Part shown: positions 29,335 through 38,055 of the stretch, piece after piece
Position numbering within the stretch: position 1 is the stretch's first letter
Layout of the letters: the number at the start of each line of letters is the position of its first letter
Assembly (NCBI GenBank): GCA_006503475.1
Contig: RSEH01000353.1
Coordinates: 1 to 38,055 of the forward strand
Length of the DNA: 38,055 bases
Origin: Stentor roeselii
Lineage: Eukaryota; Ciliophora; Heterotrichea; Heterotrichida; Stentoridae
Reading direction: 5' to 3'
The notes under the pieces: generated by a model
What the model saw: the letters and a program-made list of their open reading frames with translations, nothing else
What the model was told of the DNA's origin: nothing
Databases searched by the model: none
Program-made: the position numbers and the translations under genes

Positions 29335-30855
29335 CTACTCAGCGATTTCAACAGAAGCCCTGCATAGTGGGCATAGCTTGCTTTTTTCCATCCAAGTATT
29401 TATGCATTCAGGGTGGAACATGTGAAAGCAGGGTAATGTTTTGACGTCGTCGCCCACGACATAGTCAGTCAGACAGATCATGCACCGCGCAGCTTCAGGG
29501 TTCGATGGAATCGTCGAAAGTTTGTGAATAGGCAAAGCCTGTACAGTAGCGACACTGGCTCCTTCCGGTTCACTTCCGCCCATTTCCAAACTCTGCATAA
29601 GTAGCTGTAGATGAAACAACTGCCGATTTAATTCTTGAACATGTGGACTGTAGTAGCCATGAGTGGGGACCATAAAGAGTTCCTGCTGAGAAGTGCGTGA
29701 CTTAAAAGAGCACTCATAGATCACCAGGGTGGATTCATGAGTGACTCCCTTCGGAGGAAAGCACTGTTCAACCAAGAAGTTGACTCCATTGATGAGTATT
29801 TCCTGTCCTTGTGCAACAAGTCGTTTGGCTCCCTGGAAGTAAGGCATGAGGTACATGTTCATGATTTCATCATGCAGAGTTTCATTAGTGAGAGATCGTA
29901 TCTGCGTGGGCAGTTCTTCAAAATAAGGCGACAGGACGATTTGCTGAACCAGTGTCAAAGTCTCGCCTTCGAAGAAGAACTGCGCGGACTGCGTGACGAC
30001 TCCGTCAATGGGCTGAGAGGCGATGATCATGTACTCGGTGCGGTTGAGGTACAGGTACTGCCCCGTCGAAATGTGCTGCGGCCGTCTTCTGAAGAACGGG
30101 CTGATCACGTTGTTGAACGTCGGCGGGTTCACCAGCGGCGCGTTCACCGGCAAGATGTGGATCTTGCACACGGCCCGCCTCGACAAGAGCTGCGAACAGA
30201 AAATCGCGGTGTTGCCCGTCACGACCCCGTAGCTGGGAAAAGCGGCTAACACCTTGAACTTCGCGTCGCCGTATAAAAAGTACTCACCGATGCCCAGGCA
30301 CCGCTTGCGACTTGTGAAGTAAGGAAATAAATACAGCTCTAAAATGCTCTGGAAATTCGCACGACCACCTGTCAGTAAACTTTCGTTCACAGAATCAGAA
30401 AAGATTCCCAGCGTCAAGGAAATCAACTCGCTGAAGTTTCGGTCGCCTGGCAAGTTGTTGCATTCGAAGAATAACTCGTCGATCAGGTTTTCTTGACGAG
30501 AGACGCTTTGCCTGAGTAGTGATTACTGGATGTCGTCTCGCTCGTTGCGCAGAAGGATTTTTCCGCACTTGCAACCTATTTTTTTGCATAGGCCTCCGTC
30601 GAAGTTTAGAGAGTTGCAGAAAGGGCATTTGAATTCTAAGGAGTTGTTTGGAGGAGCTTTGTTTGTACAACCGCATTGGATGAATGATGAGGAAATGTTT
30701 CGCGATTTCAGTAATTTGCCGTATGGCACTGTTTGCCAGCTTCCGATTGATGTTGGACGGTACATGTATGGGCAGACTTGAGGGTAGGTTGTCACTGGAT
30801 TTGATATTCTGGGAGGGCTTCTAACGTAGACTGGCTGAGATTGAGGTGTTCCCAT
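29335..30855 (-). CDS. RING-H2 protein with three CDC48-N-like repeats, one 15-nt intron
   Basis: 501 residues after removing intron 30512-30526 (GTAATCACTACTCAG), which joins an N-terminal 110-codon exon to the rest and deletes TAA. Residues 60-100 hold Cys pairs (CGC, CPFC, CKKIGCKCG) that may bind zinc. Three repeats at about 172-215, 247-291 and 332-376 share P(Y/F)F, then a basic loop, G(E/Q)x(F/L)(L/Y), a YMI/FKV-type strand and GVVT. This is the pattern of the second N-domain of CDC48/p97 (PYF...G..FLV...FKV). A C-terminal RING-H2 (Cys453-Cys493, CMICLTDY, CFHMFH, CPLC) indicates an E3 ubiquitin ligase. The CDC48-like call is inference by pattern. It may link ubiquitination to substrates or cofactors recognised by the barrel repeats. 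Confidence 0.85.
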
Positions 30856-31546
30856 TTAATATGGCAACAGGATAGATGATTTAGTAGTATTTAGGTTATT
30901 TTGAGAAGAAGACTTTGTGTTTGGATTCCTGATAAAATATTTCTAATTTAATAACTAGAAGAAATTTTCACAATATTATAAATAATCTATCTGATTAGTA
31001 GTTTAAAACATCAAACCTACTATGGATTATTCAAATTCAGAACATAAGTATATAGTAGATTTCTAAAACACTCTCAATTCAATAAGTTTTCCTTTTTCTT
31101 TATAATCAATGCGCATCTTTATTTTCAAATTTAAACAAATTTCAAATAATCTAAATTCTGGATGTTGCTGTAAAAATGAGTTTATCAATAAAATTATCTT
31201 CTTTAGTTATGTTAATAAGGATAAAGATAAGGCAGGCATTTCATTTAATGGAAAAAATTTTGAAACTTAAATCAATATTCTTGATCATGTCACATTTCAT
31301 GTTTAATAGTAACTAATTTTTTAATTGTATTATCAAAGTAAATTATCCATGAATACAAACCTATTATAAAAACGAATGCTATTGAAATTATGATAATTCA
31401 TTCAATCAAAATTAGAAAGTTTTAATTTATATAGCATAATACTGCAAATAGAACGCGACTTCATTTCAACAATATAAAAGGAAATATTTAGAGATTAATG
31501 TCTAAGGGTCAAAGAAAAATCATCTTAAATAAATTATAATATTTGA
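30856..31546. other. AT-rich intergenic DNA
   Basis: This is the 5' flank of the RING-H2 gene and the 3' flank of the RING/membrane gene. It is AT-rich with short open stretches of at most about 35 codons. No gene or RNA is supported. Confidence 0.5.
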
Positions 31547-33243
31547 TTAAACTAAGCTAATAGTCATATATTTGAAAATGCATGCACAAAATGACAGAAT
31601 AGCAGAAATTAAAAGTACAAAGCTAAAATCAAATACAATAAATTCTAAAAATATTTTATTCAATATGCAATAGTGAAGCCCATAAAATACAATCAGATAA
31701 AGGGCAACCGTAAAAATAAATAGCCATATACAATAGTATTTACGCATGGCCATACTTATTAACACTTGCAAATTAGTATTGAGTATCACCCAACAAATAG
31801 CTAATCGTTTCAAACAAAAGTCATTGTACCGAATATCAAACTGCAAAACAAATAAATAAGACTAAATAATTTTACTATTGTCAGGTATATATAAGCTAGA
31901 AAACATTTGATTAAATCTTCAAAAAAATTTTCTATCTGATCAGCGGTTCTAATTCTATATGATAGAGCTACTTTGATATAAATAGTATAAAAAGCTCCAA
32001 TCATATACAAGCTCTTGAAACTTATGAGTTTTTCTAATTATTCTTTACTATTTCTTTGACAATCCCAAAAATATAAACTGTAGTTAGCATAAATTACCAC
32101 CAAAAAAAAGAACATGTTAAATAAAAGAAAGCCAAGCCTAAAATTTTTTATTGTATTTTTTTTGCTTATTTTTAATTCTGGAATCTCTCCTGAAAAATCC
32201 ATTTTAATTTCATTATCTTTTATGTCTTTAGGTAGTTGGCATAAATATATTGAAATATAGCAGTGATAAATTACTGAAGTTATTGATAAACAAGTGAATA
32301 AGTCCCTGATTTTCTTTTACAATGAAATTTGTGATTCATCTGCAGCATATATATTATGAAGAAAACATATTGTAACCTAGGTAAATAATACTATTCTTTC
32401 AGTTAATATTGAACTTGTTATAATCAACAAAAATTTCATTTCTATTGATGGGTAAAATAATATTTGAGAATATGCATTATTTTTTTTCCAATACATATAA
32501 TTGATAATATTGAAAAACTCATTCTGTATTTCATAGTTTCGGTGCATAAAAAAATCATTTTGGTTTATCAAATAATCGATATGTTCTTGTTGATCGTGTA
32601 TGTAATTTGATTTTAATGTATTGTCTTTGATTAATTTTTTTTTTTTATTCTGTAAAGTGTCAATAGTATCAAGGTATTTATCAACCTCTAAACTTTGATC
32701 ATTTTTCATTCTCTGTATTTTTTCCAAGTATTTATCTAGTAACATATCTTTTTCTTTCAGTTGAGATCGATACTTTATTGATAAATTTTTTTTTTTTTCC
32801 TTTAAAGATTTTTTATCTTCCTCTAAGTTCTTCTTCTCTTTCAGTAAATTTTTTTTATCTTCCTTAAACTTTTTGGTAATTTCTTCGTATTTATCTATTT
32901 CTGAGTTTTTTTCTTTCAATTTTGATTGATATTCATGAAATAGGTGTGTTTTAGCTTGTTTCAAGTCTTGTATTTTCTTTTGATACTTTTCTATTTCTAT
33001 TTCTTTACGTTTTATTTGGACTGATTCATAGTGTTGATTTAAGTCTAAAATCTCGTCATATAAGAAATTTCGAGGGATGATTGATTTAGGCCTTGCATCT
33101 AATTGATTACAAACTGGGCATTTCTGCTGGATGTTTCCGATATCATCGAGGCATAAAGAGTGAAAAGTATGCCCACATGAAAGAACTTTTGAGATACTTT
33201 GGCTAATACCTTCTAAGCATATGGCGCATTCAGGAAGTATCAT
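31547..33243 (-). CDS. RING-H2 / coiled-coil / multi-pass membrane protein, four mini-introns (one of 14 nt)
   Basis: About 545 residues once introns 32377-32391, 32306-32320, 32034-32048 (15 nt each) and 31862-31875 (14 nt) are removed. Each removes a stop or joins two frames and leaves fluent protein. Order: RING-H2 at 6-45 (Cys6, 9, 23, His25, His28, Cys31, 42, 45); coiled coil about 60-225, rich in Lys and Glu; then at least six hydrophobic segments. These begin at FLLIITSSIL, with clear helices at RLGFLLFNMFFFLVVIYANY, IWLFIFTVALYLIVFY and FSFVLLISAILSFCACIF. A membrane-anchored E3 ubiquitin ligase is plausible. Single-exon readings would break it into four pieces. The 14-nt intron is the weak point: if it is not spliced the protein ends early, at 31810. 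Confidence 0.68.
31862..31875 (-). other. Putative 14-nt intron
   Basis: GTAAAATTATTTAG keeps the GTA start, TA box and TAG end of the 15-nt introns but has four instead of five bases between GTA and TA. Removing 14 bases is exactly what shifts the upstream frame into the downstream membrane-segment frame (31547-31846). A one-base deletion in an ancestral 15-nt intron or in the assembly would look the same. Confidence 0.5.
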
Positions 33244-33557
33244 TTATAATCAAATAAAGTAAGGAATGAAAATATGTTAAAGTTTTGTATAAATATAATT
33301 GCATAGTTATGATATATACTGTATGTGATTCCCTTAATAGACAAATCTATTAATTATTAAATAAGATTGAAAATTTGATTGGAATTCATCCCATGTTTTA
33401 ATTTGAAAATTTTAAACTGATGCCGATATTTGAAAATATATATTGGGAGGGTCACTTTATAAGAGGATTGCATATAATTGAGTATATTTGAATAAGAGAA
33501 ATTCTTTATATTTTAATAGCCAGCTATCATGCTAGAGCTGCTTGCAAATTTTATAGA
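33244..33557. other. AT-rich spacer
   Basis: The 5' flank of the RING/membrane gene. AT-rich with no recognised gene, repeat or RNA. Confidence 0.5.
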
Positions 33558-34317
33558 TTAACTTTGACTAGCATTTGTTTGGTATCTAGAGTTTTTATCA
33601 ATGGACTCATCACAGACTCCTTTGGTGCAGCTGAATCATTAATTATCACATATGGTGCAGTTTTCAGAACTTGGATTTGTAAAAAACACTTTTTTACAGA
33701 ATCAGTTTCCTTGATCCTGCAGAGGATTCTGGTCTTTGCAATGATCACAATAAGAATTAGATGAGCACTTGAAAAATCCGAATCCAGATGAAGAATAATA
33801 AGATTTTTCGAAGTATACAGCGCTGTAGTACTCTGGCTTACAGACGCAGGTCCCTTCATCGCAATCAGGGTTCGATGCGAAAAAAGTCCTACACATCCTA
33901 GTTGCACGTCTTAATGATTCAACATTTGAAGTCTCTAACTGCCAGGCTGTCAAAACATTCACAGTTTACTTGGATTTCTGAAGGCTGAGAAGAAGGACTC
34001 GGTAGTTCTTTTTATAGTAGGATTTCGACAGGTAGTCAAATATGCAGAATGGGTTTGGATAAGGGCATTTTAGTTTTATTGACTTCGAACAGCCTTCTGG
34101 TCCAAAACAAAGAGCTTCTGAAGAGTCTTGGGTTAAGTTTGGGTTTTTTGATAAACAGGCCGCGCCTAAATCTGGATCTTTGTAAAGCTTTAGCAGGCCA
34201 CACATGCTCCAGAACTATAATGCATGATATTGAACTCCCTATATCAATCGATGAGTTTGAGTCGATCATTTCATCGAATAATATAAAATTCCAGAGGAAT
34301 GACTTAAGAAAATTCAT
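33558..34317 (-). pseudogene. Broken Cys-rich secreted-type gene
   Basis: An ATG at 34317 opens a hydrophobic start (MNFLKSFLWNFILFDE). A one-base shift near 34205 leads into MCGLLKLYKDPDLGAACL and EALCFGPEGCSKSIKLKCPY. TAA follows at 33966, then CDEGTCVCKPEYYSAVYF and CSSNSYCDHCKDQ to TGA at 33702. Finally FCKKVFFTNPSSENCTICDN is followed by TAA, TGA and CTKGVCDESI, ending at TAA 33558. The spacing of Cys and the continuity of frame show former coding. No mini-intron explains the stops. An alternative frame around 33930-34000 (PSPSSQPSEIQVNCECF) suggests an additional indel. The family is unknown. Confidence 0.5.
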
Positions 34318-34994
34318 GATATCCGAGGCTATTCATATTTAAAAAGCATTCAAGTTACAAAAGCCAATATTATAAAGAGTCTGAATTTGAGAAACCAATG
34401 TTAATTAAACTTATCATAAAGATTATTTTAATATATATTTACTTGATTTAGAGCAATGTGAGGATATTAATACTCTGTGAAAAAGATTAAACTTAGTGAT
34501 TCAATTGTATTTCAACAAAATCAAAGAAAGAAAAAAGTCCAGATCATTCAAAAAAATAACCAAAACCTGGAAGAAATCCATAAAAAAAGAGCATTTGAAT
34601 CTTCAACAAGGATCATGGAATTTATCATTCAAATAAACAACAATAAAACTTATAATCTAGTTCTCAAATATTTAACTTATGGATAAGTTTTAGACATTTA
34701 GGGTAACTTTTTAGATACGTGCAATTATCTTAATTTATAATAAAATAAATCAGGAAGATATTTCTTCAATAATCATTAGTTTTGTGAGACGCAAATAAAG
34801 CAGATGATCATAGACTTTATAGAGTATTCTCAATCTAAAAATATTTGCCCATATGATATATCGATAACTTCATCAGTCAAATGGGGTCGACGCCAGGAAT
34901 CATTCAATTTTAAAGCAATATTCACAGGAATTACTTTCATTTTGGAGGGAGCATTATAGCTCTTGCAATATTAAGACTATTGCTTGCTAAAATA
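34318..34994. other. AT-rich DNA with one weak reading frame
   Basis: A plus-strand frame at about 34471-34686 (basic, Gln/Lys/Asn-rich, ending in YLTYG and TAA) has no ATG near its start and no family resemblance. It may be a relic exon or chance. Nothing else is seen. Confidence 0.35.
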
Positions 34995-35065
34995 TCTGAA
35001 TTTTATAGCGGAAGTAATCCGGACTTCGAATCAAGAAATCTAAGTTCGAATCTTGATTTTGAGTA
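34995..35065 (+). pseudogene. Degenerate tRNA copy
   Basis: It aligns along its length with the tRNA at 35103-35174 (TCTGA start, TATAG.GGAAGTA D arm, ACTTCGAATCA anticodon region, GTTCGAATC T loop). Acceptor, anticodon and T stems are mismatched, for example CCGGA against TCAAG. It has a five-base 5' anticodon arm, one base shorter than its neighbour. Confidence 0.65.
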
Positions 35066-35102
35066 ATATTTTAAATATCCTTTTATTAACTACTTATAAA
35101 AA

Positions 35103-35174
35103 TCTGAGGTAGTATAGTGGAAGTACGCCTGCACTTCGAATCAGGTAGCCCAGGTTCGAATCCTGGCCTTAGAC
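35103..35174 (+). tRNA. tRNA-Arg(UCG)-like gene with one extra base in the anticodon stem
   Basis: The acceptor stem TCTGAGG pairs with CCTTAGA (one G-T). Box A TAGTATAGTGG and a perfect box B GGTTCGAATCC are present. The T arm CCAGG-TTCGAAT-CCTGG is perfect, the D stem GTA/TAC pairs, and a T-run lies just downstream as a Pol III terminator. The anticodon loop CTTCGAA gives anticodon UCG, reading CGA (Arg). The 5' side of the anticodon stem is CCTGCA against TCAGG, so one C must bulge out, or else the loop has eight bases. It could be a working tRNA with a bulge, a variant decoder, or a recent pseudogene. Confidence 0.7.
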
Positions 35175-36370
35175 AATTTTTTTATTACTCTTCAATTATA
35201 TAAAATCACTTTTAAGTTCCTAATAATTTATAATAATAATGAACCCTTTCAAAGCTAGCCAACAGCACCTCAACCTGGATTTTGCTAAGAGGTTGATAAC
35301 GACAGAGCTGATAAATTGTGTTTTTCTGTTGTGATAGATAATTCAAGAATGTTCAAAAATGTTCGAAAATATTATTTCTTTCTTAATCATCTAAACTAAA
35401 TTAACTAAGTTGATTATTTATAAGTTAATTAATTTATATTTCCTGTGAATAGCTGTTAATGAAGTCCGCCAGCTACTCTCAGATGGAACTACTGCTACTG
35501 ATTAAGTATTTTGTTTTCAATCCATTTTATTTATTTTGTTAGAGCAACTCAAGTGAGTGAGTACATGTTAAATAGTGATCCAAAAACAATAAGATTACTT
35601 AAATAATTAGAAGATTCTATAGTTATATCTAACCTGCTTTCGGATTAAATTTTAGATCAATCAGAAAAGATTCCAATAACTTTTTTAGTTGCTGATTGTG
35701 TTATTATTTCTTGGGTAAATAATATAAAATAATTCATTAGGAATATAGTTATCAAGTACATATTTTATAAGTAAGTTGGCTTATAAGTTAAGTGTAGATA
35801 AAATTTAAATAAATTTTCCTTTTTTAGATAAATTTTTTTTTGAATTTTCATCATTGTAGTTTGGATATCTCTCAATAATTTATTTTTTACATATTCTCTT
35901 CATTAGCACTTTTATAAATTAATTTTGCAAGGTCTTTCAGCATTTAAAAAATAAATTTTTCATCAAAATTCTGTGTGAATCCTCTAGATACATCATGAAT
36001 TACCATTAAGAAAATCATAAAAAAATCATATTTTTTGATTTTTCCTTTATCCAATTCTTTTTTGAATACCCCAAGACAAACCATTATTTAAATCCAATTT
36101 TTTGTATACTTTTGATTTTCTGTCATGCGAAAAGTATTCTAAAAGTTTTTAATTGTGCACCTTCATTTTTCAAAATTTATCTATAAAATACCTTGTAAAT
36201 TTTTATTCTCTCCCCTTCTTTTTTGGAAAAAGTTATAAGCAGAAAGTTTCAATAGAAAGTTTGAGCAAACTTATTAGTCGATTAAGTTAACGGAATTTAA
36301 TGATAAAGGAATTGATATATGTTAAAAAGAGTGAAATGCGATCTTTCTTATCCTTAAATCATCCATCTAA
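35175..36370. other. AT-rich DNA with a possible short relic
   Basis: From ATG 35239 a 31-codon frame (MNPFKASQQHLNLDFAKRL...) meets TGA at 35332. The same frame later contains helical pieces (IIQECSKMFENIISF) and, after more stops, VNEVRQLLSDGTTATD at 35455-35502. The latter lies in a patch of less AT-rich sequence. This may be a decayed small gene. The rest is very AT-rich and shows nothing. Confidence 0.35.
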
Positions 36371-36905
36371 AACCGTCTAAACATTTATAGCATGTATTTC
36401 CTTCACAATCAGAATACCCATCATCACATTTCAAGCAAAATTGTTATTGATCTTCAAATGGAGAATTGAGCATTGAAACTGAATAATCTTATCGAAAATT
36501 TTGGTAACAACAGGAATTCAAGCATAAATTGCAGTCTTGGATACAACTATTTCATTTATCAACGTTAAAAAATAGCCGATATTGTAACTTGTACAAATTT
36601 GTAAAGAATCACAGCTTTTACAAGTCGCCATACACGAAATACAAGTTCCACTCTTCTAGAAAAACACTGAATCGCATACTAAGCATATATTTTTATCTTG
36701 GTAGTCTCTACAATGAACTGAGCATTGTTGGCAAGTTTTATTAGCAACGTAGAAGCCAGTCTCGCACCCTACGCAAGTCATAAAATTTAAACAACTTTCA
36801 CAATGGGGCTCTACAATTTTGGCAAGTTCTATTTACATCAAGATAATACCCATAATCACATTTAAGGCATGTTTCAAGATAATTGCAAGAAGTATACCCA
36901 GACCC
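36371..36905 (-). pseudogene. Wrecked furin-like Cys-repeat gene
   Basis: Clear Cys repeats persist in different frames: CNYLETCLKCDYGYYLD with TCQNC; then after a shift HCESCLNFMTCVGCETGFYV, CQQCSVHC, NICLVCDSVFF; after TAG, GTCISCMATCKSCDSLQIC; and finally FCLKCDDGYSDCEGNTCYKC in a further frame. At least two frameshifts and several stops separate them. The repeat style matches the receptor at 3110-10594, so it is a dead member or distant paralogue of that group. No start or membrane part is preserved. Confidence 0.65.
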
Positions 36906-38055
36906 AACAATTCTTCACTTTGGCTGCAGTTCCTTAGGTGTTAATCATTTGGCTTGAAATTAATGAAGTATTGGTGATTTTCTTTCTTATCAATCGTTTT
37001 AAACACTTTTTTCTAGAGGTTTTAGAACTTATCGAGTTGAAATTCCTGTTTTGGTCGATCCTCTCTCTATTTTTATAAGAAAACTTTTCTAAAAAAAGCT
37101 TAAGTCCAGATATTTAGCCTTTTTACCTTGATTAACTTTATCATTAAAACTTGCATGTGCAGGTGATTCAGTTTTTCTTCAGAGGTTTTATTCACAAATT
37201 AAAGTTTTCGTGTGAGAAAGTTTCCATTATGTGATGGATGATTTAAGAATTTAAGGATTCTTTATTTATGATGTAAATATTTTGATTGAAATTAGACTAG
37301 ACTTTGAATATATTCTAAGGTTTTAAAACTAGTGTTTTATGATTAATAATTTTCAAAGTATCCTTTAATCAATTGAGAAGATTTATTCATTGAATCAATC
37401 TCTTCTCTCAATATTCCCTTCTTCCAAATAAAAATCTTTCCAACCTTATCAATTGAAATAACAAAAAATTTGAAAAAAGTATTTAAGTTCTTCCCAATTC
37501 TTTTCAATTTCTTTTAAGCCCAAACTATAGAAAATAAACAAAAATTTTCACCTCTACCCAATCGTTGCAGTAATTTTCTTTGAGCTTTTAAATGATTCTC
37601 TTGATTAGCTGAGTGATGCTAGGCTCCAGTAATCTTCTTAAGAATTTCCTGATTCAATAGAATTTTCTTGTTATTGTTTAGAGAAGTCTTCGTCCTGGTC
37701 TAACTTTTAAAAATATTGCTCCAAATTTTCAGATTTTGAAGGTTAAGTAGCGTTTTTCGTCGAATAAGATTTATTTAAATCCTTGATTCAAGACTTAATT
37801 ATGCACAATTATTAGTTGGACAGAATCTGCTTTTCTTTGAACCCCTGGTAAAAATATTAGCTTAAATGCACTCTCCACAGAATAAGTGCCCTTTAAATAC
37901 GATGTAAGAACCTGCGGCTTACAAAGACAGATAGTTCAACAAAGAGGACTGCTTTAATTATTCGATATTGATTCGCTGAACTTTAGGACCCTAGATATCG
38001 TTTGAAGCATGTTTTTCTGATTTTAACGAAAATACTGTGAAATGTGTTATTTTTC
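36906..38055. other. AT-rich DNA at the right edge, no secure gene
   Basis: Two weak minus-strand coding-like stretches occur. One at about 36990-37190 (TESPAHASFNDKVNQGKKAK, then TAG and TAA) and one at about 37350-37520 (VGKIFIWKKGILREEIDSMN) have no start, no family resemblance and interrupting stops. They may be relics. Nothing is recognised between 37600 and the edge. Confidence 0.35.

Noticed and set aside
34049-34342. Plus-strand 97-codon frame
   Set aside because: It overlaps the Cys-rich minus-strand relic, whose Cys spacing is far more protein-like; the plus frame resembles nothing recognised.
37350-37520. Possible small minus-strand gene
   Set aside because: No ATG at its start, a stop directly upstream and no family resemblance; such lengths arise by chance in AT-rich DNA.

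Overview
The window looks like macronuclear DNA of a heterotrich ciliate close to Stentor. The main evidence is a set of ten 15-nt introns that share one pattern: GTA, five bases, [T/A]A, two bases, then YAG, with A always at position 10. Removing them joins neighbouring reading frames into whole genes. Intergenic DNA is very AT-rich and coding gaps can be only a few bases long. The genetic code reads as standard: TAA, TAG and TGA all end genes, and TGA directly follows the Cys-Cys tail of a Rab GTPase. No rRNA, CRISPR array, transposon or telomere was seen.

Left part (1-15.5 kb): accessory-looking, dominated by large cysteine-repeat surface proteins. A truncated copy (minus, running off the left edge) and a full copy (3110-10594) of one family lie head to head with about 2.6 kb between them. 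The full copy is a polycystin-1/REJ-like receptor: furin-like Cys repeats, PKD/REJ-type region, GPS autoproteolysis motif and several membrane segments. A second receptor (11654-14959, minus) combines a LamG-like domain, 44-residue Cys repeats and membrane segments. A decayed gene lies at 1184-1946, and a fragment of its relative at 15130-15295.

Middle part (15.5-31 kb): a compact housekeeping block with mostly intact genes on both strands. It holds a PHB-depolymerase-like secreted protein with Gly at the expected catalytic Ser, a four-EF-hand protein, a possible permuted NlpC/LRAT-type protein, two small unknown proteins, an EF-hand protein with an acidic tail and a Ser/Thr kinase. It continues with a two-finger C2H2 protein, a LITAF-like protein, a Rab GTPase, a single-bromodomain BET protein, a tRNA-ligase-like kinase/cyclic phosphodiesterase, LST8 (TORC subunit) and a RING-H2 protein with three CDC48-N-like repeats. 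Several same-strand neighbours are 4-28 nt apart.

Right part (31-38 kb): gene-poor and decayed. A RING/coiled-coil/multi-membrane gene (31547-33243) needs four mini-introns, one of only 14 nt. After it come a broken Cys-rich gene (33558-34317), a tRNA-Arg(UCG)-like gene with one extra base in its anticodon stem beside a degenerate copy, and a wrecked Cys-repeat gene (36371-36905). The rest is AT-rich DNA in which no secure gene is visible.

The genes do not form one pathway. Loose functional themes are surface sensing (receptors), Ca2+ signalling (EF-hand proteins), membrane traffic (Rab, LITAF), TOR signalling (LST8) and RNA repair.
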